Source: Melioribacteraceae bacterium (GTDB taxonomy: Bacteria > Bacteroidota > Ignavibacteria > Ignavibacteriales > Melioribacteraceae). From it: a stretch of DNA of 43,514 bases. The notes beneath the pieces were generated by a model, which saw nothing but the letters and a program-made list of their open reading frames with translations, was not told where the DNA came from and searched no databases. The translations under genes were made by a program, and so were the position numbers. Location of the stretch: positions 1 to 43,514 of the forward strand of contig JALNXG010000029.1 in assembly GCA_023230485.1 (NCBI GenBank), given 5' to 3'. This document shows, piece after piece, positions 1 to 7,939 of this stretch; the first letter of the stretch is position 1, and the number at the start of each line of letters is the position of its first letter.

Positions 1-49
1 ATGAAAAAAAGTGAATGAATTTTTTCATCCTGCCTCCTTGTTATTTTAG

Positions 50-1453
50 TTATTGCCAATTAATAAGATTCGGCGGCACCAATAAAGCGAAGCCGAGCAA
101 AAATAAAATTATCATCAATGGTAGAGCCCATTTAGCCCATTTTTCCCATGGCACTCGCGCCATAGATAAAGCTCCCATCGTTACAGCCGATGTTGGAATT
201 ATAATATTTGTTAATTCGCCTAATTGAAACGCTAGTATTGAAGTCTGACGCGATACTCCAACAATATCAGAAAGCGGTGCCATAATCGGCATCGTTAAAG
301 CCGCCTGACCACTGCCCGAATGAATGAAGAAATTTATTACTGCCTGAATTAAAAACATTTTTTGCGATGCAAATACAGGAGAAGAGGAATCTACAAAAGG
401 AGCTAAGGAATATAATAACGTATCTATAATATGAGCATCTCGTGATATTACAAGTGTAGCCCTTGCTAAAGCAATAATCAATGCTGTTCCTACTAAGTCT
501 TTCGCCCCTTCAATAAATGCTTTTACAAATTCTTCACTCTTTAATCCACCCACTATTCCCGCAGCAATTCCCATCACGAAAAATAGTGCTGCTATCTCTT
601 CAATAAACCACTTAAATTCTATTACCCCTACAACAAGAACTAATAAAGAAACCACGAACGTAGCTAATACCAATTTATGTCGTAAATTCAGAACCCCTTT
701 TATCTCTCCCCCTTTTAGGAGATCGAATTGTTCCGTTCTTCTTCTTTCATTATCTGCTTCGTAAGTCGGACTGATAGAAGGATTCTTTTTTATTTTTTTT
801 AAGTAATAAACTATAAATAGTACCGCTGTCATATTTGCGAAGAACCAGACGATTAATCGATACTCGATTCCCGAGAAAAGTGGTACACCTGCAATACCTT
901 GTGCGATACCTACATTGAAAGGATTAAGGAATGCACTTGCGAATCCGATATGAGCACCTACTAATGGTATTGCAACTCCTGTAATAGAATCGTAACCAAG
1001 TGCTAAACAGATAGGTACGGTAATTAGCACGAATGGAATAATCTCTTCATTCATTCCGAATGTAGCCCCGCCGAGTGAAAATATTGTAATAAGTACAGGA
1101 ATAAAAAGTATCTTTAATGCCTTTGAATTCTCATGTGCTTTTACAAGTTTATAAATCCCTTCATTTATAGCACCTGTTTTCTGAACTACATTAAATGCCC
1201 CACCGACAATTAATATAAAGGCAATAATGGTAGCCGCTTCTACAAATCCCTTAATCGGTGAGGTAAATAGCGCATCAATTCCTTGTGGTGCACTCGGTAT
1301 ATATTTGAATGAGTTTGGTACTACTACTTCACGCCCATTTACTTCTGCACGCTGGTATTCGCCGCCCGGTACAACCCAAGTAAGTGCAGCTATCATTACC
1401 AATAATGAAAAGATCAATATATATGTATTGGGGACTTTTAACTTCCAATTCAT
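50..1453 (-). CDS. YfcC/DcuC-type membrane carrier
   Basis: This 467-residue polytopic membrane protein has a hydrophobic N-terminal segment followed by an extracytoplasmic VPGGEY motif, as in the YfcC/C4-dicarboxylate anaerobic carrier family (PF03606-like). Other landmarks are the GATFGMNEE stretch near residue 130 and a glycine-rich HSGSGQAALTMP motif near residue 385; roughly a dozen membrane segments are visible. Family members are thought to move amino acids, peptides or dicarboxylates across the inner membrane. The start codon overlaps the cyanophycinase stop codon by 4 bp (ATGA), so it is translationally coupled as the third gene of a peptidase/cyanophycinase/carrier operon. The context suggests a peptide or amino acid substrate, but this is inference. 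The family call is firm; the substrate is unknown. Confidence 0.85.
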   Translation of the reverse strand: MNWKLKVPNTYILIFSLLVMIAALTWVVPGGEYQRAEVNGREVVVPNSFKYIPSAPQGIDALFTSPIKGFVEAATIIAFILIVGGAFNVVQKTGAINEGIYKLVKAHENSKALKILFIPVLITIFSLGGATFGMNEEIIPFVLITVPICLALGYDSITGVAIPLVGAHIGFASAFLNPFNVGIAQGIAGVPLFSGIEYRLIVWFFANMTAVLFIVYYLKKIKKNPSISPTYEADNERRRTEQFDLLKGGEIKGVLNLRHKLVLATFVVSLLVLVVGVIEFKWFIEEIAALFFVMGIAAGIVGGLKSEEFVKAFIEGAKDLVGTALIIALARATLVISRDAHIIDTLLYSLAPFVDSSSPVFASQKMFLIQAVINFFIHSGSGQAALTMPIMAPLSDIVGVSRQTSILAFQLGELTNIIIPTSAVTMGALSMARVPWEKWAKWALPLMIILFLLGFALLVPPNLINWQ

Positions 1454-2313
1454 TTAATCACCGCTCTTTTCTTGAAATCAAATATTTGTCCGCTTTGAAG
1501 AATATGCATCTTAATATCCGAAGCCGAAAGGAGTCCATCGGAATTTGTTTTTATGTTTTTGGCTTTTGCAGCATCAAAAATCATTATTGTGCTTTCGCCA
1601 TACGCTTCTAATTTATTATCAGGACGAATGATTGCTACTGTCTGCTCATCAATTCCAATCCCAAGTAGTGCAGGATGCTCTAATAAAACACTTATTAATC
1701 TATTTGCTCTCTTACGAATAATAAAATGTTGATCAATAATTCCGTTTTTTACAAATCCAAAACCTTCAGCAGTTTGTACATTGTTCTTTTGAATGGTAAT
1801 AAAACTGCGAGAAGAATCTTTATTTATAAGTTCATCCCCCGTGATCATTATTTCGCTCATTACCGCCGCACCGGCACTCGTGCCGCCGACAACACCACCT
1901 GAATAGTAAACATTTTTTATAAGATCAAGTAGTTTAGTCCCAAGTAATGCTTTCGATAAGATATTTTGATCTCCTCCACCAAAGAATATCCCTTTTACTC
2001 CTTCAAGTTTTTTTAAGTTTTCTGGATCGTCAGCAGTCGCTCTATCGAAAATTAAAAAATCGATATGTTTGCAACCGATTCTTTTCATCTGTGTAGTATG
2101 AAGCTCAACTGCCTCCATAGGATATCCACTTGCAATCGGGATGATTACAATTTTGGAATCCGTTCCGCCCGCAAGTTTAACAAAACGCTCCATTACGGCA
2201 TCTTCTCTATTACCACCTCCGATTATAAATAGATTCCCTTTCGACTTATCTTGTGCATTAACCGATAATGTAATTAATATAAAGAGTACGAATAACTGTT
2301 TGATTGTTTTCAT
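1450..2313 (-). CDS. cphB: Exported cyanophycinase (peptidase S51)
   Basis: This is a 287-residue protein with a clear signal peptide (residues 1-20, ending VNA|Q). The S51 fold is shown by FIIGGGNRED near residue 29, FFGGGDQN at 110-117 and the nucleophile elbow GGTSAGA with Ser146. A downstream DQHFIIRKR stretch matches the family. Cyanophycinase is a serine exopeptidase that cleaves multi-L-arginyl-poly-L-aspartate to beta-Asp-Arg dipeptides. An exported form would attack polymer outside the cytoplasm. It overlaps both neighbours by 4 bp, between an M20 peptidase and a carrier. The family is confident. Cyanophycin as the true substrate is likely but not proved, because other S51 members cleave other acidic peptides. 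Confidence 0.85.
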   Translation of the reverse strand: MKTIKQLFVLFILITLSVNAQDKSKGNLFIIGGGNREDAVMERFVKLAGGTDSKIVIIPIASGYPMEAVELHTTQMKRIGCKHIDFLIFDRATADDPENLKKLEGVKGIFFGGGDQNILSKALLGTKLLDLIKNVYYSGGVVGGTSAGAAVMSEIMITGDELINKDSSRSFITIQKNNVQTAEGFGFVKNGIIDQHFIIRKRANRLISVLLEHPALLGIGIDEQTVAIIRPDNKLEAYGESTIMIFDAAKAKNIKTNSDGLLSASDIKMHILQSGQIFDFKKRAVIK

Positions 2314-3401
2314 TTTTTTATTAACTCGATGGCTATTTTAAAAGCATTTTCAAAGTCTTCATAAAGAATAAATTCGTCATTGGAATGTGGATTTTGTGCA
2401 CCGATTCCAAGATTTACTGCTTCAATACCATTTCCATTATATGAATTGGCATCACTTCCGCCTGCTGATAATTTTTCTTCAGGAGTAAGTCCACTTTTTG
2501 TAATTGCATTTTTAACTTTTTGATAAACAAGTGAATCATCTTTCAGTTTAAATGGCATAAAATCCCACACCCAAACAAATTCCACACTACCGCCTAATGC
2601 TTCAGCAGCTTTTTCAAATTCTTCTTTCGTCTCTTCTATAAGTTCTAATACTTTCTCTTTATATACTGATCTTATCTCTCCTTCAATCTCTACATTATCA
2701 GGAACTACATTAACGGCAGAACCCCCTTTTAATAAGCCAACATTAGCATTAGTATTTTCATCAATTCTACCGGTTTTAATTTTTGAAAGTGCATTAACTG
2801 CAATTACTATTGCATTTATTCCCGCTTCGGGTGCAATTCCTGAATGAGATGCTTTCCCTTTAATTTTAACTTTATAACCCGCAGCACCATATGATGAAGC
2901 AATAAATTTCCCTGTATTCATATACGAATCAAATACGAAACCCATCTTTATTTCTCTATCGATCTCCATATAACGAGAACCGAATAATGTAGTCTCTTCG
3001 CATACCGGGAATACTAATGTATAAGGTTCTGTTTCAATTTTGTCATTAATAATATGTTCAGTAGCTGCAAGGAGAATTGCTATTCCTGCTCGATTATCAA
3101 CTCCAAGAACGGTCGTTCCATCGGATGTAATGCGGTCATCTAATAATTGAGGTTTTACCCCTGCTGTTGAACGTGCGGTATCCATATGAGATGAAAGAAG
3201 GAGATTTCCTCCTCCATTGATTTTACAGATTACATTTCCAGTATTGCTACCGGTTTGTGATTGAGAATTATCGGTGTATGGAGATAATCTAAGATTGGTT
3301 AAAAAGTTTTGAATATATAATGACACAGCTTTCTCATTACCAGAGACACTGTCAATATGGGCTAAGTCGAGAAATATTTCTAACAATCGTTTGTTTTTCA
3401 T
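2310..3401 (-). CDS. M20 family metallopeptidase (peptidase T-like)
   Basis: This 363-residue cytoplasmic aminopeptidase of the M20 family uses two metal ions. Visible active-site elements are SHMDT (His72, Asp74), GVDNRAG (bridging Asp102), CEET (Glu135 and Glu136), FDS (Asp158) and a late PHSNDEF with the last metal-binding His. The dimerisation (lid) domain lies at about residues 165-275 and begins KGKASHSG. The length and order resemble PepT-like tripeptidases. There is no signal peptide. It is the first gene of the operon; its stop codon overlaps the cyanophycinase start (ATGA). It could degrade dipeptides or tripeptides brought in by the operon's carrier, which is inference. Confidence 0.88.
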   Translation of the reverse strand: MKNKRLLEIFLDLAHIDSVSGNEKAVSLYIQNFLTNLRLSPYTDNSQSQTGSNTGNVICKINGGGNLLLSSHMDTARSTAGVKPQLLDDRITSDGTTVLGVDNRAGIAILLAATEHIINDKIETEPYTLVFPVCEETTLFGSRYMEIDREIKMGFVFDSYMNTGKFIASSYGAAGYKVKIKGKASHSGIAPEAGINAIVIAVNALSKIKTGRIDENTNANVGLLKGGSAVNVVPDNVEIEGEIRSVYKEKVLELIEETKEEFEKAAEALGGSVEFVWVWDFMPFKLKDDSLVYQKVKNAITKSGLTPEEKLSAGGSDANSYNGNGIEAVNLGIGAQNPHSNDEFILYEDFENAFKIAIELIKK

Positions 3402-3446
3402 TGTAATATTTCTTTCATGTGAATAGAAGGTAGTAATTTTACTTAC

Positions 3447-3475
3447 AGATTAAAGATAATTTATTACAATGTCAA
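3447..3475 (-). promoter_or_regulatory. Putative promoter of the M20/cyanophycinase/carrier operon
   Basis: Read on the minus strand there is TTGACA (3475-3470), a 17-nt spacer and TAATCT (3452-3447), about 46 nt before the M20 start. The same stretch also holds TATCTTTA, one mismatch from the Bacteroidota -7 motif TAnnTTTG. Which sigma factor reads it cannot be told from sequence. Confidence 0.4.
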
Positions 3476-3510
3476 TAGAAAATGTAAATTTTATTACACT
3501 AATAGAAATA

Positions 3511-3539
3511 ATAAAAGCTGCCTTATTAGCAGCTTTTAT
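3511..3539 (-). terminator. Rho-independent terminator after the DUF1579 gene
   Basis: A perfect 11-bp stem (3511-3521 with 3529-3539) closes a 7-nt loop. It lies 23 bp past the DUF1579 stop and just upstream of the M20 operon promoter. The outer stem is A/U-rich, so the minus-strand transcript ends in a U-rich run. Confidence 0.75.
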
Positions 3540-3562
3540 AAATTTTTATCACCCATTAATAT

Positions 3563-4138
3563 TTATTTCTTTACAGCCACCATCTCCATGCTTTTGTATT
3601 CTACACCATTATAGACATTATACATTTCTATAATTACTTTATTGCCTCCCGAATATGTAACTACTTCTCTTACGTTTGCTGTGGCCTTTAATAAAGGATC
3701 GGTTGTTGTTCCAGTTAAACTAACTTTCCCTGTTTCTTTATCCCAAGAACCTTTCATAATCATAGTGCCCGTCCCCATATTATCAAACCAAACACTTGTA
3801 ACCTCTTTAGTAACATTATCATAGCCATCAATTCCCACTCCTTCGAATGGAGTTCCCATAAAACTTCCAAAGTGAGCTGTCTTTAAGTATCTCCCGCCAA
3901 GAATCATTTCTAATTTAGCTTCCCCTTTTTCAGTAACCGATTCTTTACCCGGACCCATCCACATTGTATTTACGGTAGAGTAATCACCCGAATATTTAGC
4001 CATCTCAGCATGAAATTCAGTCGGTGTTAAAAACTCCATCCATGCCGCCATCATTGCTTGGTCATCTTCCTGAGCAAAGATTTTTGAACAGCTAAAGAAG
4101 ACTACTAATACTAAAAGTAAATTAATACCTCTCTTCAT
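3563..4138 (-). CDS. Exported DUF1579 family protein
   Basis: This 191-residue protein has an N-terminal signal peptide (about residues 1-22, cleaved after IFA). The rest matches the DUF1579 pattern: an M.FLTPTEFHAEM start, TMWMGPGKE, GRYLKTAHFGSFMG near residue 87, GIDGYDN and a central VWFDNMGTG. These proteins form a small beta-rich fold of unknown function. It stands alone between the M20 operon and the MFS gene. A purine-rich ribosome site (AAGGGG) precedes the ATG and a TATAAT box sits at 4169-4164 on the minus strand. No enzymatic residues can be claimed. Confidence 0.8.
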   Translation of the reverse strand: MKRGINLLLVLVVFFSCSKIFAQEDDQAMMAAWMEFLTPTEFHAEMAKYSGDYSTVNTMWMGPGKESVTEKGEAKLEMILGGRYLKTAHFGSFMGTPFEGVGIDGYDNVTKEVTSVWFDNMGTGTMIMKGSWDKETGKVSLTGTTTDPLLKATANVREVVTYSGGNKVIIEMYNVYNGVEYKSMEMVAVKK

Positions 4139-4211
4139 TGTACACCCCTTTTTTATTAATTAAATTATACCCCGCTTAAAAATACGGCATATCTTTTATT
4201 AAAATCAAAAG

Positions 4212-5414
4212 CTAAAATTGTATCTCCTTCCATTTGAGTCGGTATAAGAGCCATGCCGAAAAGCTTGCAGCAAAAAATGTACTACCCCATAAGAAGGCAC
4301 TTCCGTAACTATCTAATATTACTGCACCCAACCATGGAGCAAACATTAATGAAAAACTAAAGTTCATCTGATAATATCCCATATATTTGCCGACCTTATC
4401 TTTAGGCGCAATAATTGATAAATATGATGCCGATGAAGGAAAGAAAATCATCTCACCAAATGTCCATACTACAATAGATAGAACTAGATAATAGATATTT
4501 GCCGAGAACGCCATCATACCGAACCCAATCGAACAAAGTAATGACCCCAAAGCCAATGATGAGCTATCGCGCCACTTAGACATCGCACTATTCAATGGTA
4601 CTTCCACAAAAATTATTATTCCTGTATTAACTGCCATTAACACTCCATAGATAGCTTCTGTATAATGAAGCTCTTTTACAAAATAGATTGGCACTGCCCC
4701 GAGATGTTGAAAAAAGACAAACTCCACCGGCAATAATGCCAATATATAATAGATAAATCTTTTGTCTTTATAAATTTTCTGTGGGGAGAGCTGATTCGGA
4801 TCCACCACCTCTTCTTCATGGAATTTTTCAAACGGAGAGATTATCAAAAATCCACAAGCCAATATCGAAGTGATTCCATCGACATAAAATAAAAGATGAT
4901 AATTGTAATAAGCTAATATTCCGCCGATTACCGGACCTATACTCATCCCAAGATTTATGGCTATACGATTAAGCGCAAATGCTGTTTTTCTCTGTAATGG
5001 GTCTGTCTCTTTACTTATAAATGTTAAGTTAGCGGGACGAAATGCTTCCGAAAGTGCCGACCATAGAAAAGTTACTCCAAGTGCTATATAGTAGTTATCT
5101 ATAAATGAGAATAGAAATAACATTATTCCCGAAGTGAACAATGACAATTTCATTATCGAAATAGGTCCAAAGCGATCCGATAGCCGTCCGACTAACGGGG
5201 CAGTGATTAAAGAGCCAAGTCCAAAAGCAACCAAACTCAACCCCGCCTCTGATACCGATACGCCCATCTCCTTTGTAAAATAGAGAGCAAGGAATGGAAG
5301 AACCATTGTTCCCGATCGGTTTATAAGAGTAGCTGCTGATAGGAGCCAAATATTTTTGGGAATTCCCTTTAATCCACGCCATGGATTTACAATTTTTCCT
5401 ATGAATCTCACCAA
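4212..5414 (-). CDS. Major facilitator superfamily (MFS) transporter
   Basis: This 400-residue inner-membrane protein has about 12 hydrophobic segments. The loop between helices 2 and 3 carries GRLSDRFG, the MFS motif A, at about residues 76-83. The layout is that of a DHA1/drug-proton antiporter with a central hydrophilic loop near residues 195-215 (EKFHEEEVVDPN). Substrate cannot be assigned; relatives export drugs or small metabolites. It is transcribed divergently from the lipoprotein gene at 5497, leaving an 82-bp shared control region. That region carries TAGATTTG on the minus strand, an exact TAnnTTTG match, but no good -33 box at the expected distance. Confidence 0.85.
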   Translation of the reverse strand: MVRFIGKIVNPWRGLKGIPKNIWLLSAATLINRSGTMVLPFLALYFTKEMGVSVSEAGLSLVAFGLGSLITAPLVGRLSDRFGPISIMKLSLFTSGIMLFLFSFIDNYYIALGVTFLWSALSEAFRPANLTFISKETDPLQRKTAFALNRIAINLGMSIGPVIGGILAYYNYHLLFYVDGITSILACGFLIISPFEKFHEEEVVDPNQLSPQKIYKDKRFIYYILALLPVEFVFFQHLGAVPIYFVKELHYTEAIYGVLMAVNTGIIIFVEVPLNSAMSKWRDSSSLALGSLLCSIGFGMMAFSANIYYLVLSIVVWTFGEMIFFPSSASYLSIIAPKDKVGKYMGYYQMNFSFSLMFAPWLGAVILDSYGSAFLWGSTFFAASFSAWLLYRLKWKEIQF

Positions 5415-5496
5415 AACCTTACTATTTTATAAACAAATCTAACAAATCATTTCGCAATTCATTATGTTTATTTGTTAAATAAAAAAGGAAATTGCA

Positions 5497-5943
5497 ATGA
5501 AATCAAAAGCGTTTTTTCTTTCCCTCATCATACTTGGCACTTCCGCATGCTCTTCAATTGTTCTCCAGCCCGCTGATTATAGTTGGCCCATAGAGAATGT
5601 TCTTAAAGTTGACGATTTCGGCTTTGTTTCGGAAACTCGTTATACTTTCAAAATAAACGTAAAAAATCTTTACACCGAAGAATTTAAAGACTCCACCGCC
5701 TTCATGGGCAAAGAACTTAGAATTATCCGTGACGCAAAGGGTTATTATTACGCTACCGGAAATAATTTTAAGAATGTTTACGTTCTTATGACTCAAGAAA
5801 ACGGAATGAAAATCGAAAACATTATCCCTGTTTCTCAAGCCGGTTTGAAATCTCCTGTAATGAATCAAAAAAATAGTTCTATCGAATTAATAGATAATGG
5901 ATTAAAAACTAATTTTACAAATAAAGGGATTGAGGGGAAATAA
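5497..5943 (+). CDS. Predicted lipoprotein of unknown function
   Basis: This 148-residue protein begins with a lipoprotein-type signal: a basic start, a hydrophobic core, then GTSAC with Cys18 as the probable lipidated residue. The lipobox is imperfect. The mature part is short and beta-rich, with no family I recognise. A good ribosome site (AAGGAA) precedes the ATG. The gene ends 2 bp before the coiled-coil membrane protein, which it probably accompanies in one transcript with the ABC ATPase and radA. The function is unknown; an envelope accessory role for the downstream module is a guess from position. Confidence 0.7.
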   Translation: MKSKAFFLSLIILGTSACSSIVLQPADYSWPIENVLKVDDFGFVSETRYTFKINVKNLYTEEFKDSTAFMGKELRIIRDAKGYYYATGNNFKNVYVLMTQENGMKIENIIPVSQAGLKSPVMNQKNSSIELIDNGLKTNFTNKGIEGK

Positions 5944-5945
5944 TT

Positions 5946-7214
5946 ATGTCCTTCACAATTTTAAAAAACACATTGATTCTCGTTTTATTCTTAGGATTTG
6001 TTTCTGTAATTAACGCACAATCCGATTATGAAAAAACTCAGAGCTTCAAAAATAAATATGCATCGCTTGAGCAAAAGATCAAAGATGCTAAATCACTTGA
6101 AGAAGTTGATGCATTAGTAATCGATATCACCTCTTTCAAAACTGATTTCATAGCGAATAAACCTCTTCTTGATAAGACTCTTTATCCTGATAATTTTACA
6201 TCAGCAATAGAAAAACTTGAAAATGCTGTTGAATTAAGGAAAGGTGATTTTACTCAGATAGTGGATTTGCAAACCGAAGTCGGCACTCTTAAAACTGCCC
6301 TAACCGAACTCAACGATCAGAACACATCACTTTTGGGACAGATTAAAGATCTGCAATTCAGCCAAAAGAAAGACCAATCAACAATAAACTCACTTAATAG
6401 ATTAGTCGCTTCTCTTAAAGCGAACATCAAAGAGCGTGATGAATTAGTTAAAGGAATTGTAGATAGTCTTCTTCAAGAATTTACAACTTCTCCTTCATCA
6501 TTAAATGAAGCAGAAAAGACAGCTATCTTCAAAAAAGTAGAAACAGGTAATCTTTTTTATAACGTAGAAAGAACAATCGGCGATAATATTCAGTTTATGA
6601 AAGTTACCACACTAACTGCTGATGACCTTTCCGATATGAAAGAGCAGTATAAAGAATTTTCCAAAACGTGGCGTCAAATCGGTCCCAAACTTTCTCAGAT
6701 ATACCTAGATCAAGCTAATCGTGCCAGACAAATTGCCGGTATTGATGATCTTTTCAGACAGTGGAATTTCAGAATCAACAACGAAATATGGAGTAGTATT
6801 AATCAAGCTTTCAGAGAGAAGAATATTACTTTAATGAACTTCAAGAATGGCGATGATTTTACTGAAAGCGTTACCACCTTTATAGATGACGAAGTAAAAA
6901 ATCTTGGTGTAAAAAGAGCCGAAGAATCGAAAGAAACTTTCTACACCTTTACTGATTCAGTTTGGTTTCAGCAGGTTAAACCAAATTGGGTTCCAATTCT
7001 TTTAGAAAACAATCTTCTTTCCGAAGCACAGAAAGATTCTATCGAAAGCAGATTCGTTCAATGGAAAGAAAAAGTAGATCCAGGTGGTTTCACCAGTTAT
7101 TGGCTCTATATTGCTGTTGTTCTAGCAGTTATTATTCTCGCTTTAATTGCAATTATGGTGATTAGACGAAATAAGAAAACCGAACCAAAAATAGTTTCGC
7201 AAGAGAATGATTGA
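5946..7214 (+). CDS. Periplasmic coiled-coil protein with C-terminal membrane anchor
   Basis: This 422-residue protein has an N-terminal signal peptide ending INA|Q at about residue 25. A heptad-rich stretch follows at about 90-165 (repeated L/I spacing, LQTEVGTLKTAL, LIKD). A soluble helical domain with several Trp residues comes next, then one strong transmembrane helix at about 382-403 followed by the basic stop-transfer RRNKK. Predicted topology is a large extracytoplasmic domain with a short cytoplasmic tail. It does not match a family I know. Its stop overlaps the start of the ABC ATPase by 8 bp, so the two are translationally linked; the cytoplasmic tail could contact the ATPase, which is inference. 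Confidence 0.75.
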   Translation: MSFTILKNTLILVLFLGFVSVINAQSDYEKTQSFKNKYASLEQKIKDAKSLEEVDALVIDITSFKTDFIANKPLLDKTLYPDNFTSAIEKLENAVELRKGDFTQIVDLQTEVGTLKTALTELNDQNTSLLGQIKDLQFSQKKDQSTINSLNRLVASLKANIKERDELVKGIVDSLLQEFTTSPSSLNEAEKTAIFKKVETGNLFYNVERTIGDNIQFMKVTTLTADDLSDMKEQYKEFSKTWRQIGPKLSQIYLDQANRARQIAGIDDLFRQWNFRINNEIWSSINQAFREKNITLMNFKNGDDFTESVTTFIDDEVKNLGVKRAEESKETFYTFTDSVWFQQVKPNWVPILLENNLLSEAQKDSIESRFVQWKEKVDPGGFTSYWLYIAVVLAVIILALIAIMVIRRNKKTEPKIVSQEND

Positions 7215-7938
7215 AATAATAGATTTACATAAGAGCTTCGGCTCTAATAATGTGCTTCGGGGGATAAATCTTAATATTAATAAAGGGGAATCGCTCGCTA
7301 TTATCGGAAAAAGTGGCAGCGGAAAATCGATTCTCCTTAAACATATTGTCGGACTTCTTGAACCCGATCAAGGTGAAGTAAAAATTGAAGGGAAAGTGAT
7401 CTCTTCCCTTTCAAAAAAGGAATTATATGAAGTAAGAAAAAAGTTCGGCTTCCTGTTCCAGGGAGCCGCTCTTTTTGATTCGATGACGGTAGAAGAAAAT
7501 ATTTCCCTCCCTTTGGTAGAAAATAATTCCACTATCTCGAAAGAAGAAATCGATTCAATTGTTGAAGACAAATTAAATCTTGTCGGTCTCCCCGACACTC
7601 AAAAATTAAAACCATCTGAACTTTCAGGTGGTATGAAAAAACGTGTCGGATTAGCACGTGCATTAGTGACTAATCCCGATTATATTCTTTATGATGAACC
7701 AACAACGGGGCTTGATCCAATCATGTCCGATTCAATTGATGAACTTATTCGTAGTCTCTCCAATAAATTGGATGTTACTTCGATTGTAGTTACTCACGAT
7801 ATGGTTAGTGTTCGAAATACAGCCGATAGAGTGGCGATGGTTCATAATGGTAAAATTTATTTCACAGGCACTCCACAGGAGCTTCTCGATTCCGATGACG
7901 AAGTTGCAGTTAATTTCATTCGCAGAACAGGGATATAA
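7207..7938 (+). CDS. MlaF-like ABC transporter ATP-binding protein
   Basis: This is a 243-residue ABC ATPase with all motifs intact: Walker A GKSGSGKS (34-41), Q-loop Gln85, signature LSGGM (139-143), Walker B YILYDEP ending at Glu164, and the H-loop in VVTHD. The KHIVGLLEPDQGEV stretch after Walker A is typical of the MlaF/Ttg2A branch that drives phospholipid or sterol transport between the membranes. Unusually, neither an MlaE permease nor an MlaD MCE protein lies next to it. Instead it follows a single-pass coiled-coil protein (8-bp overlap) and is followed by radA one base later. The subfamily call is moderate; the physiological partner is unknown. Confidence 0.88.
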   Translation: MIEIIDLHKSFGSNNVLRGINLNINKGESLAIIGKSGSGKSILLKHIVGLLEPDQGEVKIEGKVISSLSKKELYEVRKKFGFLFQGAALFDSMTVEENISLPLVENNSTISKEEIDSIVEDKLNLVGLPDTQKLKPSELSGGMKKRVGLARALVTNPDYILYDEPTTGLDPIMSDSIDELIRSLSNKLDVTSIVVTHDMVSVRNTADRVAMVHNGKIYFTGTPQELLDSDDEVAVNFIRRTGI

Positions 7939-7939
7939 A

